Source: Cinclus cinclus (Eukaryota > Chordata > Aves > Passeriformes > Cinclidae). From it: a stretch of 64,000 nucleotides of DNA. Within the stretch, counting starts at the first letter, position 1; the number at the start of each line of letters is the position of its first letter. A program made the translations under genes and the position numbers. Positions 24,318-36,500 of this stretch are shown piece by piece. The notes under the pieces are model-generated. The model was not told where the DNA came from and searched no databases. It worked only from the letters and a program-made list of their open reading frames with translations. The DNA lies in NCBI RefSeq assembly GCF_963662255.1, contig NC_085046.1:22401620-22465619 (forward strand), written 5' to 3'.

Positions 24318-24358
24318 CCCCCCCCCCCCTTCTTTTTATTTAAAGAAAAAAAAAAAAA
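24318..24358. repeat. C12 and A13 homopolymer runs in the 3' UTR
   Basis: A run of 12 C (24318-24329) is followed, 16 bases later, by an A-rich run ending at 24358. Both are prone to slippage and to assembly length errors. Confidence 0.85.
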
Positions 24359-24479
24359 CTTTGTATTTTTTATTTCGTAGGGCAGGATTGGAAAAGCTGC
24401 CGGTAAGAGAATTTCGATTCAAACAAACCCCCTTCTTCTCCCCCACACAGGTTTTGTAATGGCTTTGCTTGGAGTTTCA

Positions 24480-25060
24480 GCTACATGAAACAGGAGGGCG
24501 CGGAGCGGGGCTGCGGCCGGGGGAGCCTCCTGACCCGGGCTGGGTCCTGTCCCCGTCCCCGGCCCCGGCCCCGGCCCCGGCCCGCCCGCGGCAGCGCGGA
24601 GGTGGGGATGGGGAGGAGCGCCTCTTCCCGCCCCGGCTCCGGCCACGGCCCCGGCCCCGTCTGGGGAGCAGGGAGCCCCGCCCGGTCCCGCACGGGGAGG
24701 ACGGAGAACCACCCGGGCATGGCGCAGGGACGGCGCTGCAAAGAGCCCCCCTGTGCAGGGAGAGCCCCGGGCGGTGTGCGGGGCCGGGGCCGCCGGGGTG
24801 CCAGGGTCCGGCCGTGCCGTGCGTGGTCGGGAGGAGTTGGCCCGGTTCGGTGTACGAGTTGGGGCTCAGCACCGCTTGCACCTGTAGCACCCCCGATGGC
24901 TCAGGAGGTGGATGGCGGCAGAGATACACCGAAATTCCCTCTTGCTGGGGTTTTTTCCTAAGCCCACCTCCCAGTCCGGGGGCGCCCCGCGGGTGCCTCT
25001 TCCCCGGTCCCTCCCCGCCGGGCTGCTGCCGGCTGGGGTCAGCAGGATCGGGAAATACGG
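24480..25060. other. Second GC-rich CpG island inside the FZD1 3' UTR
   Basis: About 580 bp of very GC-rich, CpG-dense sequence bounded by AT-rich DNA on both sides. Long open frames occur in several phases on both strands (for example 24469-25089 plus and 24477-24929 minus). They are made of Pro, Gly, Arg and Ala, as expected when stop codons are rare, and resemble no protein family. I treat it as non-coding. Confidence 0.7.
24551..24583. repeat. CCCCGG hexanucleotide array, GGGGCC on the minus strand
   Basis: C4 runs occur at 24551, 24557, 24563, 24569 and 24575, each separated by two bases, followed by a C3 run at 24581. The opposite strand therefore reads as repeated GGGGCC, a very strong G-quadruplex pattern on the template strand. 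The transcript itself would be C-rich. Confidence 0.85.
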
Positions 25061-25084
25061 GCTCAGTGAAAAGAGCTTCATCGG

Positions 25085-25090
25085 AATAAA
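25085..25090 (+). terminator. FZD1: Poly(A) signal AATAAA, proximal candidate for FZD1
   Basis: AATAAA lies at the downstream edge of the GC island, 1.1 kb after the stop codon. A GU/U-rich stretch (GGGGCTTTTGTTTGTTT, about 25109-25125) follows at the usual distance for the downstream element, so this looks like a functional cleavage site. Confidence 0.55.
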
Positions 25091-25754
25091 ACGCAGCATT
25101 CAGTTTGGGGCTTTTGTTTGTTTCCTCCCTGCCCCCTAGTTACATTCATACACCAGCTCTTCATATGGGAAACGTTGGAGCCATTGCCATTCCTCTGAAT
25201 TTTAATTCACTGAGATTTAAATCGTTGCACATCATGAGAGCGTGATGCTTTTTGCCAGTAGTAAAAACAATGGAAAGGAAAACGGAAGAGCAGAATGCTT
25301 AAGCACTCTGGTGAGATGTGAGACCTGAAAGAGCCTCTGCTTTTTTCCTCTCTTTTTTCGGTACAGAAATATCATTGCATACTGCAAGGATAAGATACCA
25401 TGTGTGCAGTATATCTGCTACCTTGTATGCTCCTGGGTGTTTGGGATTGTGCTTCTAATACATTAGAAAAGTTAAAGACGAAATTGTAACTTTCAGCAGA
25501 TGCATTTGAATATGTAGACCTCTGTATGAAAAACAGCAGAATGCTTCTCTCCTGATTGTATTGTTTTAAACTTTTTTATATTACAAATGCCTGTATTTAG
25601 GTTCATAAACATTATCTATGGCTACCATACCCTAAGAAGCAAAATTATTTTAATTTGGTATGCATTTATTTCTGTTCGTTATCACAAGATCATCTATATT
25701 TATAGAGGAATAGAAATTTATATATATTAAATACCATATTTTTAATTTCTCTGA

Positions 25755-25760
25755 AATAAA
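25755..25760 (+). terminator. FZD1: Poly(A) signal AATAAA, distal candidate for FZD1
   Basis: AATAAA followed by TTGAGGTTTTGT, which can serve as a GU-rich element. Preceded by an AU-rich region with several ATTTA-like motifs and an ATTAAA at 25727. Use of this site would give a 3' UTR of about 1.8 kb. Confidence 0.45.
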
Positions 25761-25780
25761 TTGAGGTTTTGTACAAAAGT

Positions 25781-28011
25781 AGCTTGTCCCTTTACGTATT
25801 CCTCTAACTCCTACTGTGTGAAAGCAGTGTATATGCTATAAGATGTGTGGGATTCCTTTTTTCTTTTCTTATGTTGAGTTCACAGTAACAAGATGGAATT
25901 CAGTGTAGGAATTCATTGTACATTTTGGTTTTTATCTCTGGGCTGGTCTAGATTAATCCTTCAAAAGAAGTAATGTAAACTGTTTAAGATCTCTGACAGG
26001 GTATGGTCAGTGGTGTGAAATCCAAGAGGAGATCTGCTATATGGCAGGAGAAGAAAGAAGCTCACCAGTTCTTTTTTGGTGGCTTTGGTGGGAGTTTTTT
26101 TGTTTGTGGGGTTTTTTGGGAGTTTTTTTGTTCTTTTTTTTGTTTTGTTTTTCTGTTTAGGTTTTTGTTTTGGTTTGGTTTTTTGTGTTTTTTTTTTTTG
26201 GTTGCAGAAAAGGGTTCTCTCAACTTAGCATTCTCGTTTTCCTTTTTATTAAAATAAAAAAAATTTCTCAGATTAAAATGACACTCAAATTATGTTGCAA
26301 TATTGTCAGAATGTTTTAATTAGTAAAATAGTTTTATTTTCCTGAATTTAGACTGTTTGCTTAATCCAGAGTTAAATGTTCATGGAAGCATTTCAGCTAT
26401 ATGGAAAGTACACACATTCTTTAACCTTTCAACACAATACACTTTTTTCTTTTTTTTTTCCTCTAATTCATTGTTTGAAGTGCCATTTGGTAAGTGTGGG
26501 TTTATTAGGAAAAGCTGGTTAATTATCAAACTTGATTTTTGATTTTTAGTGTTATAAGCTAGCAAAGCATTTCATTCTGTAGATCTGGAGGCAGATACAA
26601 ATGATTTTTGGCTTGTTTACTTTTTTCAAATTGTGATGCATAAACAGCCATAGAGAAGTAAGGGAAGCTTAACCGAATTTCTCTAACGTGAGACAGAGGG
26701 GCAGGGTTTTCTCATTATTTTAAAATTTGTTCTGTACAAACAGTTTCTGCTTTCTCAGATATTTGGACATTTTTCTCAAGTTCGTTCATTTGGGTTTTTT
26801 TTTTTTCCTCCTTTTTGCGGGTATATTTTAACATTTAAAATTGGGCTGGTCATCACTCTGCTAATGACCTGAAGTACAAGCCATTCATTTTCAGTTACAA
26901 TGAAATTCTTTTTGGTCAGTGTATAACTACATTTCAGCTGTTTTGGCTGATCTGTTTTCTTGCAACAATGTATGTGATTTATTTGTGGGTGGGAGAACAC
27001 ATTTTTTTGTAACAGAGATGTTTATGGTAAAGATGGGAAGACCAATTTTTAAAAATACTTCACAGAAATGAATAATGGATTATTTTTCTACAAGAAGTAA
27101 AATATTAGTATTCACAGTTCATGATTTGCAGCAGATATGGATCCCCTTCAGTTCTCTTGAATTTTTTTTTTTTTAGAACTAAAGCTCCATGTTCAACCTT
27201 GGTTATTTTAATAAATATACCAGAGAGTGCAATATGCTCATAAGTCTGTTGAAAGGGCACCCCCTGCTTTTTTGTTTGCTAATTTTTATGTCCCTTCACA
27301 GGGAAGTAATTGGCAAAGGTCACGGTCATCACTGAATGCTGTGATGCTATCTGTGTGGCTCATCCACTTTTTTGTATTTTATTTCTCAACACAATGGTAT
27401 TTCAGATGTTTTATTAATAAGATGCAAAGATATCTTTTTCATGGGGCATCAGTAATGGTTTACTGTTAAAAACAGATCTGTCCATTGCTCCAGGGGGTTT
27501 ATATGGGGGTTTTTACAACATAGTCTGGGTAATTGATGTGCCATGGTTACCAGAGCAAGTATCAATATACAGTAAGTACCAGTATACAAAGAAGCAGTTT
27601 TTCCCACTTCTCTTGTCCCTGACAAGGTTAATACAAGAACAAAACTGGTATGACTAAGTTTTTCTGGGCTGAAGTTCTTGTTTAAGCATTCCATACTCAG
27701 CAGCTTTGCTTTCTCTCATGGGATATATTTATACCTTGAAATGAAGGGACACTCAAAATCACCATTCCCTTGAAGAGGGCTGTAGCCTGAAGAGCTGGGG
27801 ATGTTGATTTACTGTTCATCCTTCAGTAACAGTAATGCTCTTTAATGTAGTGGTAAATCTGTGGTATTGGGATGAAATTATATATGCTGTTTCCATAACA
27901 AATCCTATTGGGAAAGGAGTAGGATTTCTGGTTTGTTCATAAAGTAATGCCCAAAATTTCTGGTATATGCACATACTTATGTGTGTTTGTGTTGTGTTTG
28001 GTTTTGGGTTG
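25781..28011. other. Downstream flank, AT-rich, no gene seen
   Basis: No credible open frame. A further AATAAA at 27210-27215 could serve a longer FZD1 transcript. Otherwise only T-rich low-complexity tracts were noticed. Confidence 0.5.
26071..26204. repeat. T/G-rich low-complexity tract
   Basis: Nearly pure T and G over about 130 bp with TTTTTTG, GGTTT and GTTTT units. It is the reverse-orientation counterpart of the A/C-rich tracts at 8792, 33522 and 42718. The Phe/Gly/Cys-rich open frame through it is an artefact. Confidence 0.85.
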
Positions 28012-28028
28012 TTTTTTTTTTTTTTTTT
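28012..28028. repeat. Poly(T) run of 17
   Basis: Uninterrupted run of 17 T preceded by GT-rich sequence (GTGTTTGTGTTGTGTTTGG). No flanking duplication was recognised. Confidence 0.85.
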
Positions 28029-31000
28029 CAATAGAGGGGCAAGACAAGACTGAAATCTACTGGGGCTCAGTCCTGCCCTCTGGATGATGCCCACCCTTCT
28101 GCTGCCATCTGTTTACACTTTCTAAAAAAATTATTCAAAGGGATGATAATTAGGTATGAGAAGAGACTGCTGTTTATTTACATGTTGAGTATTTTTCAAA
28201 ATAGGCTATGGGCTAGTATCTCATCAGTCTTTTGCCAATCCCAGTCACAAGAGACAATTTTCAGACTGACGGTGTAGTTCTTTCTAAAAGGTGTGCACCC
28301 TGCAGCTGACCAGAGAAAGTAATCCTGAGTTTGGCATTACACACTTTGAAATTATTGAGAGTACTCTTGCAAGAAGTTTGCATTTGTGTGACATAGTCTT
28401 CCACCCCAGTGTTGCATGGCCTCAGAAGGAGCTTTAGCTAGCAAAACTCAAGACAGATGAAGAGGTGCTAAGTCAAGCATTTAAATCCTTACCCATAAAA
28501 ATAAAGAAACTGAGGCACAGCTCTGTTTTTATCGTGGATTTACCCTCTAGTGCTCAGGCACTGGAATTACATTTTATTTGATATTTTATTTATTTTTTTC
28601 CAATGACAGTACTACATGCCTGGCAATACTGTGCAAAATCTGAATATCAGCCTCACCCCCCCCCCCCCCCCCCGCCTTTTAATTCTAGATTTTATTGGTT
28701 GCTGTTAGCATTGCTGTACCCAGAGCATCATTGCTCTGCATGTTGTGCAAACTTGGAGTCAATGGATCATATGGATTCTGAATTCAAATGTTGATTAAAA
28801 AATGCAAGTCAGTAATCTTCTTAGAGCCATTAGAAGAGAGGGTTGCTCTTTCGCCCATAGCTGTGAGAGTTTTTCATATTTGTAAATCTGTTGTTCAGTT
28901 AAGCTGTAAGGCTTAGGCAGTGATTCACGCTCATTTGGAGAAAGAGAACTCTGTTTTTCTTGCTTTTCTTGCTGACCCCTTTGCTGTTTACAGCATAAAA
29001 GAGAAATGCTTTGTTCTGAAGCTCCTGATCAATTTTGAAATTGCAGTACCATAATTTAAAAGTGGGTTACAAGGTTTAGGAAGCAAGACTTAGAGCTGAG
29101 GCCTTGGTTTCCACAGTTTAATTTTTAGAAGTCTACAAGCATTTTAAGCTGTGAAATAGCTTCTTAAGGACAGACTAAGCATGCCAGGATTAGGTCCTGG
29201 ACACATGGCAAGCATTATGAGCCCCGTATTCATTTGTGATGAACTCAGTGATGGTGTTAAAGCAGACTAGATAAGCCCTGTAAGAAAATAGGAAAGGCAT
29301 AATTGCATTTACATGCCAACTTAAATTCATTCTGCACCTTTTGTCCTTTAAGGTCGCTAATGGAGAAGCAAATGTAATTTCTGTCATATGGGAGAGATTT
29401 CAGTGAATTGGCAAAACTGACCTTAATAAACAATATATAATTGCAAGTGTAGCATCTTCCACATAAAAGCAATGCCACTTTGGTAGTGGAGTTGTAGACA
29501 ATGCTTTAAAAAATTTAACTACTTTAAAACATGCTGAATTTCTAGGCCATGACAACTGTTTCAGATCCCAGCTTGTGTTTAATCTAAACTTTCAGTATAA
29601 CCACATCAGAGAGTCTTCCAGGCATGAGGTCTTGCCCTTGTTTGCATTCAAATCAGCAGCATTAAGTTGCTTATCTTGAGGTTGAGTAAATAAACTCTAG
29701 TTTTCTACTCAGACAACGCTTAATGAAGACCCAGGCCCACATTCTGCTAGCAACCTCTTATGAAGTGAGGCTCTCACAAGCCTTGCCTTCTCCCTGTATC
29801 CTAAGGCTTTGTTGCAGTGTGTGAAAGGTATTGGGCATAATTGAGCTTCACTAAGGTGAAAGCTTCACAATAACCATTGAACTTATGTAAACATGCTGCT
29901 TTGGGAGGCTTCTGTCAGCCACCATGTGAAGAATCTTGATGGGTTGTCTTAGAAATAACCTCTTCAGAAGTGCTGAAGTTATAGACTTTTATGTGCAATT
30001 AGCTGGCATTTGGTTGGTTACATTATTAGTGGTCTGCAGCATTTAATAAGGTGTTATCCTAGGCTAACATAGAATGCTACCCTATGTCCAAAGTGCAGCA
30101 AATTTGGTAGAATTTGACCTCCTTATGGAGGATCTTGGCTCCTCCTTTGTCCTCTACCAGGATCCTTTCGGGTGAAAGAGAAGGGTATTTGTGTGTGGTT
30201 CTAGTGTATCTTGGCTAATATTAATTACTTGCTGCAAGACACATGAAGAAATATTTATGGGATATTTTAATGACAAAGACCACAAGAAAAATTAAAATAT
30301 CCTGTATCCTTTCGGTGGGATGCCTTGATGCTGTTTTGTTGCATCTTTGTTTGTATAACTGTTTTACATCCTGTGACTCAGTACTAGTCTCACTGGCTGT
30401 GTTTACCTGAGACTAAAATGGCTCAGTGATGCTCTATGACTAGTCATGTTGTCTTGTTCAGGCTAAGTACTATTGCTTTGTTACTTTGTTTGAGCTTCAT
30501 TACCAGGTTCAGAGCACTACAGAAGGACAGGACTGTACAGTTCATGTGAGCAACAGGAGAACATGCCAGTCCCCACCTGACACCTTGCCCACCTCTGGTT
30601 CAATGCCCGTAGCTCCACTGGGCATTGGTCTGTCACTCACTCAGAGGTAATGTTGGCCTTTTCCTATGAACTCCACAGATATCCTACTGGCAGCAGCACA
30701 GCTGAGGCTGTGCTGAATTAGTTCATTTTCCTGGCTGCCCAAGCCATGTGCTGGCTCTTTTATTTTCCCCCCCTCCTCCCCGCCACCTACCTAGGACAGA
30801 GACTATCCTGGCTGCTCTTAATCCCTGCGTTTGATGGAGGAAGCATGGGCAGTATGTGCCATTACAACATCCCCATCCTACTGTTCTGCTGCTCTCTTGC
30901 CTGTCACTCTAGGGTAACTTCTCTGGAAGTTTCCTTGCTCCAACCAATGCCAGAATATAACTTGGTCAGATCCCCATTTATTGTTGAGAACCATCTGTGC

Positions 31001-33521
31001 AGTGTGCATCATGTTCATCACCAAATCATTACTGTTGAAGCAGAGGTTATTTACTCTCAAGGTGTTTGACAGTCATGACATTTCACTTCTAAATACAAGC
31101 ACAAATACTATCCCGAAGGAGCTGATCTAATACTGAGAGTACAGAGTGGGCAGGTAAGAATTTTCCAGTTGTTCAAATTAAAATATTACACTAGTGGTAA
31201 TATTACATTGTGGTAAATTCACTCCATGTGAAATTGAGAAGGAAAGGCTGCAACACACCTTTATAATTGCCTTCAGGAAAATTGAGTGTTTCATTTATAG
31301 CCTACTCATCTACATCTGCATCTAAAGAGGAAATAATAGTAAAAAAGCCAATGCTCCTCAAGGTGGGTTTCTCAAAATATTTCTATAAATGAAAAAATTG
31401 CAGGAAAACCAGCTCATCACAAAGTCAGATTTTGCAATGACTCTTATTAACTTCTCAGTCCTTTTTTCTATGATGGTGAAAGCTTTGCTTTTATTTTCTG
31501 TGAATGGGGAAGGTAATTAGTCTTAGCATCAAACTGTCTCTTAAAAGACTGCAAATAGTTTATTTATTTACTTCTTAATTAAGAAAGTAGCTATTCTAAT
31601 TCTGAGGGAAGCGAAAGAAAATTTTGCAACCTGCTCAAAGGTTTAGCATTTTGTAGGATTGGGTGCTTCACTGTTAACAAAATTAATAGAAGCAAGTGGT
31701 GCTCAGTTATAAGAAAATGGATTCTTACCAATTCCAGTAAAGATTTGCAACTGGGATAACTTAACTTGGTGTCTGAGCACCACCTCCACTTCCTGACACA
31801 AAGATTTGCAGTTCTGGAGTGGTGAAGCATACCAGCTCTCAGCCCATGTGTGACAGCAAGTGAGTGTTGTGCTGAGCGCTGCTAAGCCTGGAGTCCTTAG
31901 TGTTGATTTGGGGCTGCTCTCACCAGGGGTGGGACAAGGGGGAGAGAGATGGAAATCAGGGCCTGAGTAGGGAGCTGGCTGTGGTGTGCAGGCAAGGAAA
32001 GGTCAGAGAGGCAGGAGGAGGAGGAGGGACTGCAAAGAGGGTAGGCACTAGGAGATGTTTGTCTGCACAGGCCAGGTTTGAGATGTTGAACTGGGAACTT
32101 GTGGCAGTGCAGGATTTGTGCCTCCCTTGCCAAGGGTAGCTGAAGACCACCATAACTCAGATGTGGGGAGGGAATGGCTTTCCAGAGCATGCAGAAACCA
32201 AAGGCAGGTTCTCCAGCACATGCCCCAGAGTCACGGAAGGTGGTGGCAGGGAAGCAGCTTGTCTGGGTGTTTCGGAATCCCAACAAGACAAGCCCTCTTT
32301 ATTGCCTCGTGGAAGAGGGACTAGCAGAGTGGGCTGCAAACCTGGGGCTGAGGCAATGGTGGGATGGGGAGCAGGGCAAGGCGAGGAGCCCAGCCAGAGC
32401 CAGCTCTCTCTCAATGGCAACCACAAGGCTTCCACAGGTTTCCCTGGATTCTGTTTTGCACTCCAAGATTAAAAATCTCCCTGCAGGGAAAACTGGAAAG
32501 GAAATTGTGTGGTAAGCTTTGCTACGTTTCCAGCTGACTATTTCCATAGAAGTGGGCAGCTAGCCCCAGTGTTTCTTAAGATATCTTTGCAGTAAGAGTA
32601 AAACCCCGGCTCTGCTGAAAGCAATGGGCAATTGTGAGCCTCCCGTTGGCCTCCTGAGGACTGTAATTTCATCTTGGCTTCAAGATGCATTAGGAAGTGC
32701 ATGGAGATCCTGGGAACAGAAAAAAGGAAAAGTCAAAAATAAGGATTTCTCATCCAAAAGTTGTTCATAGTGCTTAGTTTGTTTCATCAGAATTCAAAAT
32801 GTTTTTCTGTTTTTCTGACCCTATTTACTAAGGTATATATATAGGTGCTGTCCAGGGGCAGACATTATAAAAGCATCTGAGTACTTCAGTACCTCAGTCC
32901 TTTGTTTTGTAAAAAAAAAGTGATTAGTTTCTCAAAAATTGTCAGTTACCAAATAATTGTTTCGATTTTAGGGTCCTTTAAAAAAACAAAAGGTGGTTAT
33001 CTCTGTTTGGGGCTACTTTTACTTCTATGTGTGCTGACAATCTGATTATCCAGCAGATAATTCTACTATCATTTAGTTTTAAAATTCTTTGTGAAAGTCA
33101 CATTTTATATTTTCTCAGAAGTGTTGTTTTCTTGCAGCAGTTCTGGAAACAGCTTTTCTGTCACACCAGTGAGTGGATGTGTACCATTTGTGAAGGCAGC
33201 CTGGAGAGCAGGCACAGGCAAACTGCAGAACAATTTAACTTGTGGAATTAACACTTCACGTTGACACCCATTAAAAATATTCAGAGATTGACTCAGCCTG
33301 CCCATGTTGCCCAAGTAACATGCTTGGCTGTGACTGATTCAAGATCTTATCTGCTCTTAGCACAAGTTCACTGTGAAGGGCCTGATCCTGTTCTCATTAA
33401 CCTACAAAGGAGTTTTGCTGCACACTTCAAAGAGAATTACATAAGAAGCATTTGCAATGAAGCATGCATGGTTCCTGTATCTTTCCCTTTTTTTCTTTTT
33501 TTAAAAAATTATACTCTGAAC
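28029..33521. other. Intergenic, no gene seen
   Basis: Mostly AT-rich single-copy DNA. A locally GC-richer, CpG-poor block at about 31850-32550 has overlapping open frames of 60-130 codons on both strands. They have no domain and mutually exclusive frames, so I do not call them. No RNA gene was recognised. Confidence 0.5.
28656..28673. repeat. Poly(C) run of 18
   Basis: Eighteen consecutive C, giving G18 on the minus strand. Long C/G homopolymers are rare in vertebrate DNA and are prone to length errors in sequencing. Confidence 0.95.
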
Positions 33522-33560
33522 TACAACAACAAAAAACCAAACCAAACCAAACAAAACAAA
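33522..33560. repeat. A/C-rich simple repeat, (CAA)n and (CCAAA)n
   Basis: ACAACAACAAAAAACC followed by CCAAA and CAAAA units. Composition matches the tract at 8792-8893. Confidence 0.85.
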
Positions 33561-36500
33561 GAAGTAGGCTAGGAAGCAGTCAAAATAAAGCTGCTATCTG
33601 TTGAGCTGTGTTGTTGCTTGAGAGCTGTTTGGTGTTCTTATGTGCAAATTGAGAGTAGGAACCAGAAATAGCTGAGAAGGGTTTGGTTATACTTGCAGCT
33701 GAGTACCCTCCATTCCCATCATCTCTGTAATGGGAGCCTTCCATGGCCCATGGTATTTCTTAGCGCCTTGCACAATTATTTGCAAAGATGCAGAGCAGAG
33801 CTGGTGTGTGCAGCCAGTGATAATGTGTCCATGTAAAGAGCAGTGCCTGTGGGAGTCACTGTACACAGCTCCTCTAAGCCCTGGGAAGGTAACCACATTC
33901 CTTCTTTGTTCTTCCTATGCATAGATTTTGAGGAGGAGGAGACACATATGGAGGAGGGATGGGATAGAGCAACCATTGGGGATTTTGTTTGATTTTCTGT
34001 TTCTTCCATGCTGTCATATTAAATAAGAGAATGAATTCACTGATATTTTGCCCTTATGGTTTTACTGCTTTGTAGAAGAAAAGTCTTGTGGCTCTACAAA
34101 GATGCTGGTTCCTTTGGCAGAGAGAGCAGCAAGCCTCTCTCAGCCTTTCAACACACTTCAGGTGTTCTAAAAACCCTCTTGTGGTAGAAAGGCATGGCAC
34201 TCCAAAGTCATCACCCACAGTGGGGTACAGCAATGGTGCAGAAGAACCATCCCTCCTGTGGAGGCCCAGAAAGAATCTTTATCTCTACTGTCCCCTTTCC
34301 TCCATCTCCAGGCCATAACCACAGCATCTGCCTCAGTTCAGGTGTGTATCTCTGCTGCCCATGTTTGCCCATGAAAAAGCCAGAGATCATCATCTGCTGT
34401 TACCTGAAACCCAATGGTAATGAGATGGTGACAAACTCAGGTAGTTTCTCCCATTGTTTCCCAAATTCAAACCTTTCGACTTCAGTTTAAAGGGTCTTGC
34501 ATTCCCATTTCCTATTCTCTGAAGCTTGCTTACCTACTTTTAAAACTATGAAGTCATCAACTGTGGGGGATGCTCTGTGCTGTCCTGAGGGAGCAAACAT
34601 GAATGAGCTTGCTTCTAGGCTTTGAGGGATTTTTTTCCCCCCTGCCCTACTGTTGCCCTGTTTGATTCTCAGTCAGCCTTGCCAACTCCTCACCATGCCA
34701 GAAAGTGGTTTCCTTACCCCCATGCTGCAAACACCCTCTTCCCTCCTGGCTGTGGGCAGGCATCCCTCTAAGCTGTTTCCTTCTCACTTTGGCAAGTCTT
34801 CCAACAGAAGATTTGAGGCAAATGACATGTGGGGACATGAACCTCTGTTCTTTTCTCCACCACAGCTACCTCAGTTACTGGAAATTCTGCTGTTCCTTGA
34901 TGGGTCCCAATGAGTGTTACCATGTCAGCCTGTACTGCTCTCCACAACTATTTATTGAAGTGCAGTGCGAATCTGTCTGCAGTTCAGGCTTAGCATGCCA
35001 AGTGGACTTCAGTTTTGGGTCCACATGTCTGCTCTAAGGCCAACAGAGTAGGAATAGGGCTCAAATTTTCTGTATCTTCCTTGTATATCCTGATAAATAG
35101 GTTATTCTGAAGATCTGTCCTCTCTTTTTTTTTTCACAACGAAACTGCTAAGCGTCTGAGGTTTCTCATAATGCAAGATGGGAAGAAATCTGAAATTGAA
35201 AAATTTCTAAGGACAGGTAGGTAACCTGTTTTCCAAGCCTTGGTAGGTGACCTCTTTTAGTTTCTTGCACTCTTCTTTCTGGTGTCAGGAGAACCCAAAA
35301 ACCTTTCTGAAAATTTTTTGGGATAGTTCTGCTCTGAGTTCCTCTGGTGGGCTTCATCAGGGGATGTTCATGGAGAGGCCCAGAGAGCCCCCTAACTACT
35401 GGTGTGAGGACTGGGGGCAGCAGCCTGGCTGTCAGACACCACAGTGTGCAGTAGTTAGTTGGGAATGCCGCAGGGGTGAGCAGAAAATGAGCTCTGCCCT
35501 GCTCCCTCTCTGCCTCTCTGATTGAAAAGGATGTACAGAAGGACAACACACAAATGTGACAATAGCTAGTTAAAAAAGCCTTGATGTTCTTCTGTGGTGT
35601 TCCTAATGGAAAAGAATGATTTCAGATAATCACAAAAACATGTCCTGTGGCAAAAAGCAATCCCTGCTACCTCTGAGTCTGTTTAGAAGATGACATGCTC
35701 TTGGCAAGTGCTTCAATAGCCACTGAAATGCCCAATGCATGTTAACGATCTAACCAGTAAGTTATAGGTTCCTAATTTTTTTTTTATTCATTGAAGAACA
35801 TTGACAAAACTGCAAACATATGTTTCTGCTGCTAAAGCTTAGTCTTATCACAGTTTGAAAATGTGGAAAATCAATTACATGCTTTGAATTGCTCCCTTTA
35901 TTGCTATAAAAGAATTTCTTCATTCTTTCAGGATAGTGTACACTCGGCAACATCTACTGCTAACAGGCTGTTAGGACTTTCTGCTAAATTAATACACTGC
36001 AAGTAAACTAAACAGAAGGCCAGTGGAATGCTAAACATCCACTTTCTCCTCTGTTGTGGCTGTGCTGCAGCTTGGGAACCCTCAGCCTTGTTGCTACAAC
36101 ATCTGGACAACATTTGGGGCTGTCTCTCAAGTGCACGGTTGTGCACCTCCGGTGAATTTTAACTTTCAACATCTCTCTGCCTCTAATCTATATTTAATGT
36201 TTCATGACTAGTAGTCAAAGAAACTTCAGCTAAATATCAGGTTGGAATGAAAATGATCCTTGGGAAAACACTAATTTTCAGTATTCACCAGCAAAGTATC
36301 TGTGACAGAGACATTCCCTAGAGATTTGTAGTCCATTCTCTCACAGTAATAATAATTAAGACTCGTGATTACTGTGCCCACATAATCAAAGATCGCTTCA
36401 TAAAATGTAGTCCCTAAAGGGATGAATTCCCTGCTCCTAACTGGATGTCAGTCAGGGGGATCAGCACCCCCAGGGATCTGGAGTCTTTGCTTGCCCTTTT

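Larger units (their letters stand above)
23960..25780 (+). other. FZD1: FZD1 3' untranslated region (minimum extent)
   Basis: Follows the TGA at 23957-23959. The first 280 bases are moderately GC-rich and then switch to an AU-rich block (24200-24290) of the kind often conserved in Frizzled 3' UTRs. Next come a C12 run (24318-24329) and an A13 run (24346-24358), then a GC island at 24480-25060, and AU-rich sequence again to the AATAAA at 25755. The true end is not fixed by sequence. The human transcript has a 3' UTR of several kilobases, so the UTR could extend further (another AATAAA is at 27210). Confidence 0.6.

Noticed and set aside
24469..25089. 206-codon plus-strand frame and overlapping minus-strand frames
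   Set aside because: Located in the GC island of the 3' UTR. Composition is driven by repeats, and several frames are open at once.
27252..27266. CTCF-like motif (GCACCCCCTGCT)
   Set aside because: At least three mismatches to the core consensus.
31897..32547. Overlapping open frames on both strands
   Set aside because: Local higher GC explains the lack of stops. The frames are mutually exclusive, carry no motif and have no splice partners that I can see.
36384..36390. TCF/LEF motif ATCAAAG
   Set aside because: A single 7-mer far from the gene; expected by chance in AT-rich DNA.
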